Source: Bryoerythrophyllum caledonicum (lineage: Eukaryota > Streptophyta > Bryopsida > Pottiales > Pottiaceae). Taken from it: 64,000 bases of DNA. The stretch is from assembly GCA_963971425.1 (NCBI GenBank), contig OZ020518.1:7047989-7111988 (forward strand), written 5' to 3'. A model generated the notes under the pieces. It was not told the origin of the DNA, ran no database searches, and worked only from the letters and a program-made list of their open reading frames with translations. Shown here one piece after another: positions 44,647-55,757 of this stretch. Position 1 is the stretch's first letter, and every line of letters starts with the position of its first letter. Made by a program: the position numbers and the translations under genes.

Positions 44647-46250
44647 TGTCGTGGAGAGAGAATTTGCCTTGGGAAAACGTAGGGTTCTTGGCTGCTACCA
44701 ATTTCAGTAAAGGAAGAAGGGAGGTGTAATAAAGGCGTTCTTCATTGGTGATAAATTTGAAATAATACAAAGTAAGACTTTAATCTTCTCTAAAGGTAAA
44801 CTTCTTGACTCATCTTGACAAACCCTCGCAAGTGATTAAACAAGTAGTTTGAGTAAACTTGGGGTAGCAGAACCTTCTCTCATTCTATCAAGCTCTACCA
44901 CTTCATACTTAGCTTTATATGAGCATGCAATAGCTTCCTAGAAAGCTAATACAGTAAGGCTCATACGTACAAAATTTGAATATAAGAAGATCTATACAAA
45001 TGCTTCTATGAGGAATCAAAGTCACTGCTCTAATTTGCTCAAGGCAGCTGACTCCTTTCCACTCAATCTAGCATAACTCTCTCAAACCAACTCCAATCCA
45101 CCTACGTAATAGCTTTTTGAAAAGCTAACAACAAGATTAACAAGTGATAAAATTCTCAATCCTACTGACTCTATATGCAATGAATTATAGTTGCTCAAAG
45201 TCACTGCTTGAAACTTGTGGAATAAAACCCGCTCCTCCGAGAACACTCCTTCAATAGATTAAGTGCCACAAATCCATAACAACTCGGATTTGAGCTTGTG
45301 ATAGCTCATTGAAAAGCTAATTCAACCACCACTCTACACATAAAGATTCACTATCTCACTCTTTGTATACAAGTTTCTATATGGAATCAAAGTTACTGCT
45401 CTCAAAAATTCATGGCAGCAGTACCCTTGTTTATTCAAATCCACACCACAGCTTCTACATAACTCTGATTGGAGTGTGTGATAGCTTGTTGGAAAGCTAT
45501 TAACAAGTTCTACAACACTCTAAAAACTGACGTCAAAACTCACAAAACTCTACCTGTCACACTGGAAAACCCGAGCGTCTTTTTATACTACATGGAGGAG
45601 GCTTAGGCCGAGGGAGGAGGGAAGAAAAGTCAAGGGCCTAAATCAGCCCATGCTTCTCTAGCCTTCCTTTTGACTCACCCTTGGACACCAAAGTCTATTT
45701 ACCTCCAAATCTTATCCAAATCTTCCCACATAAGCCTAGCTTGACTTTTATTTCCTAACCTACAACTCTACTACAAGTTGGCACTATATTTCTCCCCCCT
45801 AAACTAACCCCCAAACTAAACATTTCTTATTTCTACTACAAACTATAATACCATAACACTCTGTTTAAGTTTTTTTTTATCTCAGAAGAGTTAGAGAATA
45901 GCTTAAATATCACTAGAGCCCACGTACTGCCATCGACCGCGGCTTAGTTCGGCTGGCTAAGCTTTTCGTTGCACCTCGCCGGTCCGGGTTCGATTCCTTG
46001 GCTTGTCAGAGCGGCTGGCGCTCGCGCGGTCAGGGGACTGCCGGAATCAGCAGCAAATCCAGCTGGTGGACGCTCCTAAGCCCTGAGCTAGTGACAAGAT
46101 GCAGTAAAGATCCTCTAAGATAAGCTTCTGGCCTGGTAGGGTAATTGAGGAAAAAACCATTTATTCTCCACAATTACCTTAACCAGCTAAATTCCCCATT
46201 TTTCTTCTCAATCTTATTTTTTATATCATGAACTATATTGCATCACGACA
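44647..46250 (-). repeat. 3' LTR of the Gypsy element
   Basis: Nearly identical to 52564-54167. The polypurine tract borders it at 46251. On the minus strand it starts TGTCGTGATG and ends TCCACGACA. Confidence 0.95.
45936..46010 (+). repeat. tRNA-like (SINE-head-like) unit in the LTR, copy 1
   Basis: GCTTAGTTCGGCTGGCTAAGC (about 45942-45962, A-box-like D arm) is followed 24 bp later by GGTCCGGGTTCGATTCC (45981-45997, B box). This is the internal pol III promoter layout of tRNAs and tRNA-derived SINEs. It is on the plus strand, opposite to the retrotransposon. Confidence 0.55.
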
Positions 46251-46261
46251 TCCACCCCCTC
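46251..46261 (-). promoter_or_regulatory. Polypurine tract of the Gypsy element
   Basis: The minus strand reads GAGGGGGTGGA immediately before the 3' LTR. This is the expected primer site for plus-strand DNA synthesis. Confidence 0.8.
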
Positions 46262-46292
46262 TAAACCTGCACATCGTCCGTGATGTGCCAAG

Positions 46293-47549
46293 TTAGTCCG
46301 TTTCCGATGTATCTTCCATGCCTTCGTCCTCTTCCTCAATGTATGAATCATTGTCTTCTTGTTGGCTTAGGCTTGAATCATCTCCTGACATGTCTTCAAA
46401 GCAATATCTGCCATCTCTCTTCTTGAATGCCTTGATTCTCTTGCCAGCTACTGGAATTCTCAATAGCGTTCCATCTAACTCACGAAGTGTATAAGTAGCA
46501 TTATTATGTACTTCCACCACCACATATGGTCCAAACCATCTACGTGCAAACTTTCTGAGAGTACTATGTTGATGCTCCAGAGTGCTATCAAACACTAATA
46601 CCCAATCCCCAACTCGAATCTGGTTTGTCCTCAACCGATGAGTTCTATCAAATCTGGCTTTGTTCTTCAACCGCGCTATCTTCATCCTTTCGATGGCCAC
46701 ATTGTGGTCTTCAGGCAATCTTTCCAATTGCTTTATGCGGAGTTCTAATAATCTTTCTGTGCTAACTCCATCTTCCCAATCCAAAAACACCCAAGTAGGC
46801 AATGAGTCTTCTACAGGCAATATTGGTTTTTGTCCCATCATAAGCTCAATTGGCATATAGCCAGTGACAGTACTATGTGTAGTCCTGTCTGCCCACAATG
46901 CAAATGGTAGAAGTCTAGGCCAATGCTTTGGTTTTCCTTTACAGGCTTTGACAAGTGCGTTGATGATTGGAGGATGTCCTCGTTCACTCTTGCCATTAGC
47001 CTCAGGGTTATAAGCGGTAGTTAGCCTCAGTTTCACACCATACCTTTGAAAAAAACTTCTAGCTTCAGCTGCATTTAATTCTCCACGATCTGCTCTCATT
47101 CTGCCAACACTACCATATCTGCTGAAAATGTCTTCTAGGATGAACCTACAAATTCCTTCGGTAGACTTAGTTCTCAAGGCTCTACCTTCTACAAAATTTG
47201 AGAGTTCTTCCCTTGCCAAAACAAGGTACTTCATACTCCACAAACCTGATGGCATCGCGACTAAGTCAATTACCCATTGAAAATGTATGGCAAGTGGGTA
47301 GGTTGGATGCAACTCATCTCTGTATCTAATTTTTGATTGGAGTTGACAATCAATGCATGAAGCTACAAATTCTTCCACATCCTTGTACAAACCCTTCCAC
47401 CAATACCGTTCTTTGATTTTGTTGTAAGTGGCCCAAATTCCTCTGTGTCCTGCCCAAAGTGTGTCATGAAATTCTTTGAGGACTTGATTTTTGGTATCAG
47501 TATCATCAACCACTCTTAACGGCACCCCATCTTTCCTCTTTGGCCTCTT
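46293..47549 (-). pseudogene. Gypsy integrase (end of pol)
   Basis: This is the last ~410 codons of pol. An HHCC zinc-binding module (GHRGIWATYNKIKERYWW ... CIDCQ) leads into the DDE core with VIDLVAMP, MRADRGELNA and NPEANGKSERGHP (the two Asp and the Glu are present). A C-terminal domain follows (WVLVFDSTL, RWFGPYVVVEV). The part is in the same frame as RT but separated from it by one TAG (47552-47550). The catalytic triad looks intact. Confidence 0.85.
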
Positions 47550-49883
47550 CTATAACAATCCATCTCTCAAAAGATAACCATAAGACTGGTGTCTAATATC
47601 TTTATATGTCTTGTCTGACCAGTCTCTATGTTTCTTCAAAGTGCTGAGATATAAGCCAATATCCTTCAGCCTTCCTTCAAATAGATCTACCTTGAAAGAT
47701 AAATCACCATCACTTAAGCCCAACCCATCAAGTGTCATAACATAACCATAATCCCTTTCCTCATAGTCCTCTCCAATCTCTTGTGCCACCATCTCTTCCT
47801 CGCACATAAATCTGGCTCTTGATAACATATCTGCCACTGAATTCATCTTGCCAGTAATATGTGTTAACACAGGATTCAGTGATCTGATATATGCTATCCA
47901 TCTCAGCATTGCAATATCTGGAGTAGAGCAATTAGCTACCATTCCGAGTAATGGTAAACAATCAGTCTCAAGCACAACATCAGCACCAATTAAATAGTTT
48001 CTTTCTGCCTTCAATGCTGTAAGTGCCCCTAAAAGTTCTCTCTTCACTTGTGGATACGCTCTTTGACGTTCTGTGAGAATTCTTGCTCCAAATCTTATGG
48101 CATACCTTCGTCCTTCTGCATCATCTTGACCAACAGCCCAACCTGTAGCAATTGGACTGGTATCAACTGTTATAATGACTGGTCTACCACAGTTGTAATC
48201 CACTTGCTTCAAAACTGGTGGAGACATCAAAGTTTCCTTCAAGCCTTCCATGGCTAACTCTTGTTTTTGCCCCCACTTGAATTTAATCCCTTTCCTCAAA
48301 AGCTTGTACAACGGATCAGCAAGATGAGCAAAATGTGGAACCCATATTTGGTAGAAGACACAAGCCCCTAAAAACCTCCTTACTTCAGTGATGCTACCAC
48401 ATGGCTTCATCCTAGAGATAGCATCTACTTTCTCAGGGTTAGGTTTTCTGCCGTATACTCCACACAAATGACCAACCACAATAATCTCATCAACACCAAA
48501 CTTGGACTTCTCTATGGATAATGTCAAGTCCACCTCTCCAAGTCTGTTTAAGATCATTTCCACATCTCTTATGTGGTTCTTGACAAATACTCTGCAACCA
48601 TCGTCATCCGTAGTCAAGTCCTTGATTTCTTCTTTGCAGCCTTTAATGGGAATATCATCTACAAAGGGTATAGTTTTCTCAGGCACAAAATCCTTGAGGA
48701 TCTGGTTCATCGCGTTTTGCATATGCGCCACCGAATTAGTGGCTCCCTGGGGCAATGTGCACATTCTAACAAGTCCTAATGGAGTTTTCATGGTAGTCAG
48801 ATCTCTGCTTTCGTTCGCAAGTTGGAACTGATCATAACCAGAATATAAATCTCCAATGGAATAGATGGCATGTCCTGCAAATGCTTCAGCAACCTCATCC
48901 ACAATTGGCCCTGACCCTTTGTTTCTAATAGTAACCTTATTGGCTGGCTGCATATCTTGTATAAATCTAAGTGCACCAGACTTCTTTGGCACTGTAAACC
49001 AACGGTTGGAGTATGGAGCCATTGAAGGCTCAAGTATACCCATCTGCATCTTCTCTTTCAACAAATTCACCAACTTAGGAAGTAATGCTCTTGGCACTGG
49101 TATAGGCTTTAAGTCCCACGGCACATGAGGAACTGTAAAAATCACCATTGGTACAACCACACTAGGATGGACACATCCAATTTCTTCTGGTGAAGAAGAA
49201 AATGATTTCCCATGTTTAGAGAGCATATCTTGGAACATTTTTCTCTCTTGTGCATGTAAGAAATCACCCCCTCCAATCTTTAGTCCAGCCAATGACTCCT
49301 CAGTAAACTTGTGCCCAATTTTCCTTGTTTCTCTTAGCCCTAGCTCTTTTTCAGCTTGCTTGATATGTTCCTCAGTGTCTGGTGGCAATTGAGTTGCCAC
49401 CGGCCTCACTTTCTTCGCCACGGTCTTGTATTTGGTATTAACCCTAGCCTCAAGATGAGAAACATAACTTCCGGTAGACTCCATGGTTGTTCTTGTTTCT
49501 AGTACCTCGTCATAAAGTTCCCTTGAATGAATCTCGATTATAACATCTCTTGGTCCCGAGCTTTGAGCTAACACTCCTTCCAAAGTCCTTATTATATCGT
49601 CTGAAAAACCTTCCTCTTCTATAACTCCTGTAATACACTCATTACTCAATACCACACCTACTCTTTTTAATTTTTCTTCAGTCTTTCTAATCCATCTCTT
49701 ATGTACACGGTCCAACTCTGTAATTTTTGTAAAGCTGACCAAACCATCCTTTGCTAAACTTAAAAGTCCACAACCACCATTTTTTACACTGGGGAATGTA
49801 GTATTCGATGATCTGTTAGCACCCGTGGATCCCCAGTCTCCACGCGTGCAATCTAGAAATCCTGAAAGTCTTCGTTGCCACGG
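47550..49883 (-). pseudogene. Gypsy pol: reverse transcriptase and RNase H
   Basis: The frame is -1 relative to gag and open from 49883, overlapping the gag end by about 31 nt with no canonical slippery heptamer. RT motifs: PYSNRWFTVPKKSGALRFIQ, IYSIGDLYSGYDQFQL (first Asp), MCTLPQGATNSVAHMQNAM and IPFVDDIPIKG (FVDD active site). RNase H follows with ITVDTSPIATGWAVG, VKRELLGALTALK and LETDCLPLLGM. It stops at a TAG (47552-47550) between RNase H and integrase. Apart from that stop, RT and RNase H look complete, so the copy may be only recently inactive or may depend on others. Confidence 0.9.
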
Positions 49884-52510
49884 TCATAACCCATAGGTTC
49901 ATCTCTAAGCTGATCCCTATGTCTCTCATTGTTTGATTTTACGGTGAGAAACTGTACAGCTTGCATCCCATCCAAACTACGAATTCTTGCATAGTGTGAG
50001 CCATCATCCAAAACCTTGGTCTCCATCCTTGTTGCTGTAATATATGGCTGACCAAGAATAATAGGATAAGACCCATAGTTTTGAACAAAGTAGTTTTGTT
50101 CCACCTCAACATTTCCAATCTTGGTCTTGACCGCTGGACATGCTCCATACAACTTGCCTTTCTCATTGTTTGCTGCCCGCATCACCCATCCATGGTTAAT
50201 ATCAATAGGCCATTTTCCTTTCTCATATAACTTCCTGGATATGATATTAATTTCTGAACCATGGTCCACAAGGGCTAAAAAAGTCTCATCCAAGTCTCCA
50301 AGTTTAACACGTGTCTCTGTAGTGGCTCTTGCCCAAAATGGATGAGTAAAAGCTGTCATTGCTTCACTCCCACGCATCACTTGAGACTTATTGTGCAAGC
50401 AACAAGAAACATTGGCTTCTATAAAAGCCTCTTCTCCACTGACTCGCTGTAGTGTATCGTCCTCCACAAGTGCTCTGTTTTTCTCTTCCACCATCCTCTC
50501 TTCTTGGTTCTTGTTAGAATTTGCTTCAACCATATTCTTGACACTACAGCTGCAAGCAAACATCTTCAAAACCTCATCCTCCATTTCTCCATTCAATAGT
50601 TCTTCAATTCCTTCATCATCTTCATCAGTCTTTATAAAGACACACTCTGTCTTCTTCTCTTGGCCTTCTGTATCCACATGGTCATACATCAATGCAAATA
50701 CTTGACCAATTTCTTCCTCCTCATCTTCTGTCATATGAGTGTCCATTGCTCTGGTCATCACTGTTTCGACAGTGATCTGTCTCTTCCTCTTGATGACATC
50801 AATGATGAGCTCATGAAAGTCCTTTTTGGCTATGCCAAGGGCTTCCCTCAGAGTAAACTCTATCTTGGCATCCAAAATCCTCTCTTCTAGAATACCTTTC
50901 ATATCGATAGAGGTCTCAATATCAGACTGAAGTCTATAAGCCGGTGCTTTGCCCTTCCCCTTTACTCCATCTTCCTTCGCTTTCTTCTCACCACTCATTC
51001 TTTCCTCCCACTTCTCCTTCGGAAGCGGTGCACCTCCTGGATGAGAGGTAGAAGGTCGTCCTTCTTGCCTCTGTCGTGTTTGACCTGCTGGGCCTTGATT
51101 CTGAACATTTTCCTTCCCAACAGGTGTCTTCTTCTTGCTAGCAGGTTCTTCAGCTTCATCTTCTGTATTTCTACCTCTCTTCACTTCTACAATCACATCC
51201 TGAGGCTCTTTCTCTCCATTCTCACTTCCCAAGTAGGCTTTGATGGTATTAGAGTCCACAGGATCATCCCAACCCGTTAGACTTCTGATAATTTGAGCCC
51301 CCCTGATCATAACTTCTCGATTCGGATTTGATAATGCTTCCACCCCATTCTGTACTGCTTGAATATTGTAAGTTTCAGCATCTCTGAGATGAATAGAGCT
51401 AGTCCTACCTAGCTTATCATCCACCAATTTCTTCATCCCTCCTTTACCAAAGTTCGTGGCCAGTGGATCACCTGATGTAGCATCTCTGATCATCCCTTCT
51501 CTGAAAATGATGATACCCGCCTTCAAGTCATCTGCAAAAAACTTGCAGTCTCCACGTTTGTGACTCGGGTCATCACAATAAATACATCGCACAACAAATC
51601 CTCTCGAGCCATCAGCAGAGCGGGTGTCGTTCGTCATACGGCCTTTTTTCAGAGCACTCATCTCCACCTTCAGTTCCTTGAGGCCTTTCACAAGATCTTC
51701 GAGAGTGTCATTATCAAGGACTTTGCCACTAGACGAACTTGATGGCGTTGAAGATACCGAAGATGCTGGAGTCTTGGAAAACGATACCAATGGTGCATCA
51801 CCCCTCGATATAACTCCACGAGCCTTTACACGTTGCTGCTTGGCAATAAGGCTCACTGACTCCTCCAATCTCTTCCAGTTGGGATCAAAACCTCCCTCGG
51901 CTGTCACGTCTTGAAGAATAAGAAGGAGTCTGTCTTCCAAGACATCATCAGCAGCTTGGAGAAATAACTCGGACTTCCTCGTATCAAGAAGCCGCTTCTC
52001 AGATAGGGGAAGTTGACCATACTTCTTCTCAAACTCTCTCAAGAGTTCGTTTGGCCCCATGGTCTTTCCAGGCTGCATTTCCACCCACTCCAAGAATGCC
52101 CTCTTAGACATTCGCTGAGAATCTTCATCAAAATACTCTTCCTTCAACCTCTCAGCAAACCTTGCCCATGTATTTACATTCACTGCATCATGGAGTTCTC
52201 TCACTCTTTCTCGAATCTCGGGCACAACCGCAAGATCAAACGTCTCTATCATTCGTGCCTCAGGCACCTGATAAATCTCCATCTCACAAGTGTATGCCCT
52301 CAAAAACCCCGTGATATTCTTGCCATCAAATCTTCCAATCTTACTGATGACATCCCTCAATGCTTTCGTAGCTCCTTGTCCTGCCATATTAGTAGCCTGT
52401 TGGCCCATAAACAACTGCATGGCCCGAACAAAGTCCGCCGTGAAATTGACACCACCACCAATATCTCCAACACCACCCCCAGAGGATGACCCACCGTCGT
52501 GATCTCCCAT
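49853..52510 (-). CDS. Gypsy gag-protease ORF
   Basis: An ATG at 52510 (MGDHDGGSSSGGG) opens 885 codons. Residues ~45-170 match a retrotransposon gag capsid (RFDGKNITGFLRAYTCEMEI, WARFAERLKEEYF, AFLEWVEMQPGKTM). A CCHC zinc knuckle, CIYCDDPSHKRGDC, lies near residue 320. Highly charged Lys/Glu/Asp sequence follows. Near residue 770 is a retropepsin-type protease: FLALVDHGSEINIISRKLY with DHG in place of the usual DTG/DSG, then PIILGQPYITATRME. The frame has no internal stops. Starting further upstream would need a TTG at the primer site, so the ATG is preferred. Confidence 0.9.
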   Translation of the reverse strand: MGDHDGGSSSGGGVGDIGGGVNFTADFVRAMQLFMGQQATNMAGQGATKALRDVISKIGRFDGKNITGFLRAYTCEMEIYQVPEARMIETFDLAVVPEIRERVRELHDAVNVNTWARFAERLKEEYFDEDSQRMSKRAFLEWVEMQPGKTMGPNELLREFEKKYGQLPLSEKRLLDTRKSELFLQAADDVLEDRLLLILQDVTAEGGFDPNWKRLEESVSLIAKQQRVKARGVISRGDAPLVSFSKTPASSVSSTPSSSSSGKVLDNDTLEDLVKGLKELKVEMSALKKGRMTNDTRSADGSRGFVVRCIYCDDPSHKRGDCKFFADDLKAGIIIFREGMIRDATSGDPLATNFGKGGMKKLVDDKLGRTSSIHLRDAETYNIQAVQNGVEALSNPNREVMIRGAQIIRSLTGWDDPVDSNTIKAYLGSENGEKEPQDVIVEVKRGRNTEDEAEEPASKKKTPVGKENVQNQGPAGQTRQRQEGRPSTSHPGGAPLPKEKWEERMSGEKKAKEDGVKGKGKAPAYRLQSDIETSIDMKGILEERILDAKIEFTLREALGIAKKDFHELIIDVIKRKRQITVETVMTRAMDTHMTEDEEEEIGQVFALMYDHVDTEGQEKKTECVFIKTDEDDEGIEELLNGEMEDEVLKMFACSCSVKNMVEANSNKNQEERMVEEKNRALVEDDTLQRVSGEEAFIEANVSCCLHNKSQVMRGSEAMTAFTHPFWARATTETRVKLGDLDETFLALVDHGSEINIISRKLYEKGKWPIDINHGWVMRAANNEKGKLYGACPAVKTKIGNVEVEQNYFVQNYGSYPIILGQPYITATRMETKVLDDGSHYARIRSLDGMQAVQFLTVKSNNERHRDQLRDEPMGYDRGNEDFQDF

Positions 52511-52542
52511 CTTGTCTTGACCAAATAAGTAGCCCCAAGGCT

Positions 52543-52560
52543 CTCTCAGTGGAAGCACCA
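52543..52560 (-). promoter_or_regulatory. Candidate primer-binding site of the Gypsy element
   Basis: Three bases inside the 5' LTR end the minus strand reads TGGTGCTTCCACTGAGAG. It starts with TGG, complementary to a tRNA 3' CCA. The tRNA cannot be named from sequence alone. Confidence 0.5.
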
Positions 52561-52563
52561 AAT

Positions 52564-54167
52564 GTCGTGGAGAGAGAATTTGCCTTGGGAAAACGTAGGG
52601 TTCTTGGCTGCTACCAATTTCAGTAAAGGAAGAAGGGAGGTGTAATAAAGGCGTTCTTCATTGGTGATAAATTTGAAATAATACAAAGTAAGACTTTAAT
52701 CTTCTCTAAAGGTAAACTTCTTGACTCATCTTGACAAACCCTCGCAAGTGATTAAACAAGTAGTTTGAGTAAACTTGGGGTAGCAGAACCTTCTCTCATT
52801 CTATCAAGCTCTACCACTTCATACTTAGCTTTATATGAGCATGCAATAGCTTCCTAGAAAGCTAATACAGTAAGGCTCATACGTACAAAATTTGAATATA
52901 AGAAGATCTATACAAATGCTTCTATGAGGAATCAAAGTCACTGCTCTAATTTGCTCAAGGCAGCTGACTCCTTTCCACTCAATCTAGCATAACTCTCTCA
53001 AACCAACTCCAATCCACCTACGTAATAGCTTTTTGAAAAGCTAACAACAAGATTAACAAGTGATAAAATTCTCAATCCTACTGACTCTATATGCAATGAA
53101 TTATAGTTGCTCAAAGTCACTGCTTGAAACTTGTGGAATAAAACCCGCTCCTCCGAGAACACTCCTTCAATAGATTAAGTGCCACAAATCCATAACAACT
53201 CGGATTTGAGCTTGTGATAGCTCATTGAAAAGCTAATTCAACCACCACTCTACACATAAAGATTCACTATCTCACTCTTTGTATACAAGTTTCTATATGG
53301 AATCAAAGTTACTGCTCTCAAAAATTCATGGCAGCAGTACCCTTGTTTATTCAAATCCACACCACAGCTTCTACATAACTCTGATTGGAGTGTGTGATAG
53401 CTTGTTGGAAAGCTATTAACAAGTTCTACAACACTCTAAAAACTGACGTCAAAACTCACAAAACTCTACCTGTCACACTGGAAAACCCGAGCGTCTTTTT
53501 ATACTACATGGAGGAGGCTTAGGCCGAGGGAGGAGGGAAGAAAAGTCAAGGGCCTAAATCAGCCCATGCTTCTCTAGCCTTCCTTTTGACTCACCCTTGG
53601 ACACCAAAGTCTATTTACCTCCAAATCTTATCCAAATCTTCCCACATAAGCCTAGCTTGACTTTTATTTCCTAACCTACAACTCTACTACAAGTTGGCAC
53701 TATATTTCTCCCCCCTAAACTAACCCCCAAACTAAACATTTCTTATTTCTACTACAAACTATAATACCATAACACTCTGTTTAAGTTTTTTTTTTTTCTC
53801 AGAAGAGTTAGAGAATAGCTTAAATATCACTAGAGCCCACGTACTGCCATCGACCGCGGCTTAGTTCGGCTGGCTAAGCTTTTCGTTGCACCTCGCCGGT
53901 CCGGGTTCGATTCCTTGGCTTGTCAGAGCGGCTGGCGCTCGCGCGGTCAGGGGACTGCCGGAATCAGCAGCAAATCCAGCTGGTGGACGCTCCTAAGCCC
54001 TGAGCTAGTGACAAGATGCAGTAAAGATCCTCTAAGATAAGCTTCTGGCCTGGTAGGGTAATTGAGGAAAAAACCATTTATTCTCCACAATTACCTTAAC
54101 CAGCTAAATTCCCCATTTTTCTTCTCAATCTTATTTTTTATATCATGAACTATATTGCATCACGACA
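52564..54167 (-). repeat. 5' LTR of the Gypsy element
   Basis: Nearly identical to 44647-46250. One clear difference is a T-run near 53787 that reads 12 T here and 9 T plus AT in the other LTR. The promoter should lie within it, firing on the minus strand. Confidence 0.95.
53853..53927 (+). repeat. tRNA-like (SINE-head-like) unit in the LTR, copy 2
   Basis: The same A-box-like and B-box sequences as at 45936-46010, in the matching LTR position. It was copied with the LTR. Confidence 0.55.
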
Positions 54168-55271
54168 ACGTGGCATGTCCAATCAGCATAGTTTAATGCA
54201 ATAATTAATTGTGGATAGTGTAAATTGGGACGTCATTACTAACACGGTATGTTTTCTGTGACGTTCGTTATGACGTTTTCTGTGACGTTCGTTGAGATGG
54301 AGGTCACCAAAAACAAGCACCACGTCAGCAAAAGCAAGTGCCATGTCACCAAAAAGAAGCGCCATGTCACCAAAAAGAAGCGCCATGTCATCAAAAAGTA
54401 CCATATCACTTTAAGTTTCAAGGGTAATTCAAATTCATCCAAATAGATGGATGAAAGTGAATCACTCTTGATTCAAGTGTGATGAGATAGGAGAGAAGGC
54501 CTTACATATATATACAATGGGATGCACAAGTGGTGACAATCCATATGGGATTATTGGATTTGTCATGGTGTTAGCCTCGTGTTAGCATAAACATTAAAAT
54601 GTCACAGTAGACGTCCATCCAGACGTCTGTTCCAACATCTTCTTTGCCTACGTGGCAGCTGATTTCAACCTTGCCTACGTGGCACAAACATTTTAAAAAG
54701 AATCCAATTTCTACCTTGCCTACGTGGCTCAAACATGTTTTTTGTGATGTCAGTAAGGACATCCACGTTTTTTGTGACGTCAGTAACGACATCCACGTTT
54801 TTATTTTTGTAGGGGTCAGCCCATCTCCATTGTGTTTTAACCGTTGAGCAGTGTTTTACGGGAGGTTGCAGTAACAATCTCAAAGTTACTCACAGTGAAG
54901 CTAAACCCCCCTGCCGACGTGGCATTGTCACCTTTCTGAGGACGTTGTCTAAAACATGACTATGTTCACTAGGACGTCCCACAAAACAAATACGTTTATG
55001 CTAACATCTCTGCGTTTTTCCGCCAATTTTTTCATGTTTGGTGCAACATCCACCAGAATTTGAGAGCCCAAGGCTCGGCCCGTTCGCAAAAACATGTTTT
55101 GAAAAACACACTTGATCACAGCTAACATCACAAAAATCACGGGTTTCTTATAGTGACACTTTACCTCGAATCGAGCTAAAGTGTATGACAATAAACTTAA
55201 ACAACTCAAACACAACAACACTCAAACTTTAAACATTCCAAAGGTATAGTAAACCAATGATATTGACGATC

Positions 55272-55433
55272 CAACTCATGTCCACTTCTCGTTATATTTT
55301 CACATGTGTGCAAGAGCTTCAGTCTCGCTTCAACCACTTGAGAACCTCAAAGAGTGAGGTTCGTGAGTGATTTAAGCGTGAACTGAAGCTCTTTCACAGT
55401 TCTGAGAGTTAAACGAGAAGTAGCCATGATTTG
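55272..55433. repeat. Long hairpin, copy 1 (~162 bp)
   Basis: The whole segment folds on itself. CAACTCATG...ACTTCTCGTT pairs with AACGAGAAGT...CATGATTTG. AGAGCTTCAGT...CGCTTCAACCACT pairs with AGTGATTTAAGCG...ACTGAAGCTCT. The tip GAACCTC-AAAGAGT-GAGGTTC closes it. There is no coding sequence. It lies 0.5 kb before the main coding exon, in the putative first intron. Confidence 0.8.
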
Positions 55434-55594
55434 AAAATAAATGTATAGGAAAGTCGTTTGAATGAATATTGTAAGTGTCAGAACTGTTCAGCTATGCATT
55501 CCATGCATAAGCACTTTAGCTCGAGTCGAGCTAAAGATGAAGGTTAAACTTGAATACAACATTGATACATTGGTGAAATTGCAGTCTCTTAACT

Positions 55595-55757
55595 CAACTC
55601 ACGTCTACTTTTCGTTCACCTCTCATGAATCGTGCAAGAGCTTCAGTCCCGCTTCAACCACTTGAGAACCTCAAAGAGTGAGGTTCGTGAGTGATTTAAG
55701 CGTGAACTGAAGCTCTTTCACAGTTCTGAGAGTTGAACGAGAAGTAGGCATGAGTTG
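55595..55757. repeat. Long hairpin, copy 2 (~163 bp)
   Basis: The same hairpin as 55272-55433 in direct orientation 323 bp downstream. The inner ~95 bp is almost unchanged and the outer arms are more diverged. Two tandem long hairpins like this resemble small-RNA precursors or a duplicated foldback MITE. Confidence 0.8.

Larger units (their letters stand above)
44647..54167 (-). mobile_element. Ty3/Gypsy LTR retrotransposon, 9.5 kb, young insertion
   Basis: Two ~1.6-kb LTRs (44647-46250 and 52564-54167) begin TGTCGTG and end CACGACA. They differ only by a few single-base changes, mainly in a T-run. ACGT flanks both ends (44643-44646, 54168-54171), a likely 4-bp target duplication. The coding order on the minus strand is gag, protease, RT, RNase H, integrase, which is the Gypsy order. 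It is nested inside the CACTA element and in turn carries a tRNA-like unit in each LTR. Confidence 0.95.
44239..55155. mobile_element. CACTA (En/Spm-type) element, split by a Gypsy retrotransposon
   Basis: The left end CACTATAAGAAACCCGTG and the right end, its reverse complement, are perfect for 18 bp and continue imperfectly. The 3-bp target duplication ACA flanks both ends (44236-44238 and 55156-55158). Subterminal sequence repeats TTTTTGTGACGTCAGTAA-like words, especially at 54735-54800, as CACTA elements do. Without the nested retrotransposon (44647-54167) it is about 1.4 kb and codes nothing, so it is non-autonomous. Confidence 0.85.

Noticed and set aside
52511-52561. Extending gag upstream to the LTR
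   Set aside because: It would require a TTG start inside the likely primer-binding site. The ATG at 52510 is the first good start.
44642-54172. A 5-bp target duplication for the Gypsy element
   Set aside because: Flanks GACGT and ACGTG do not match over 5 bp. Only the 4-bp ACGT is exact, so 4 bp is reported.
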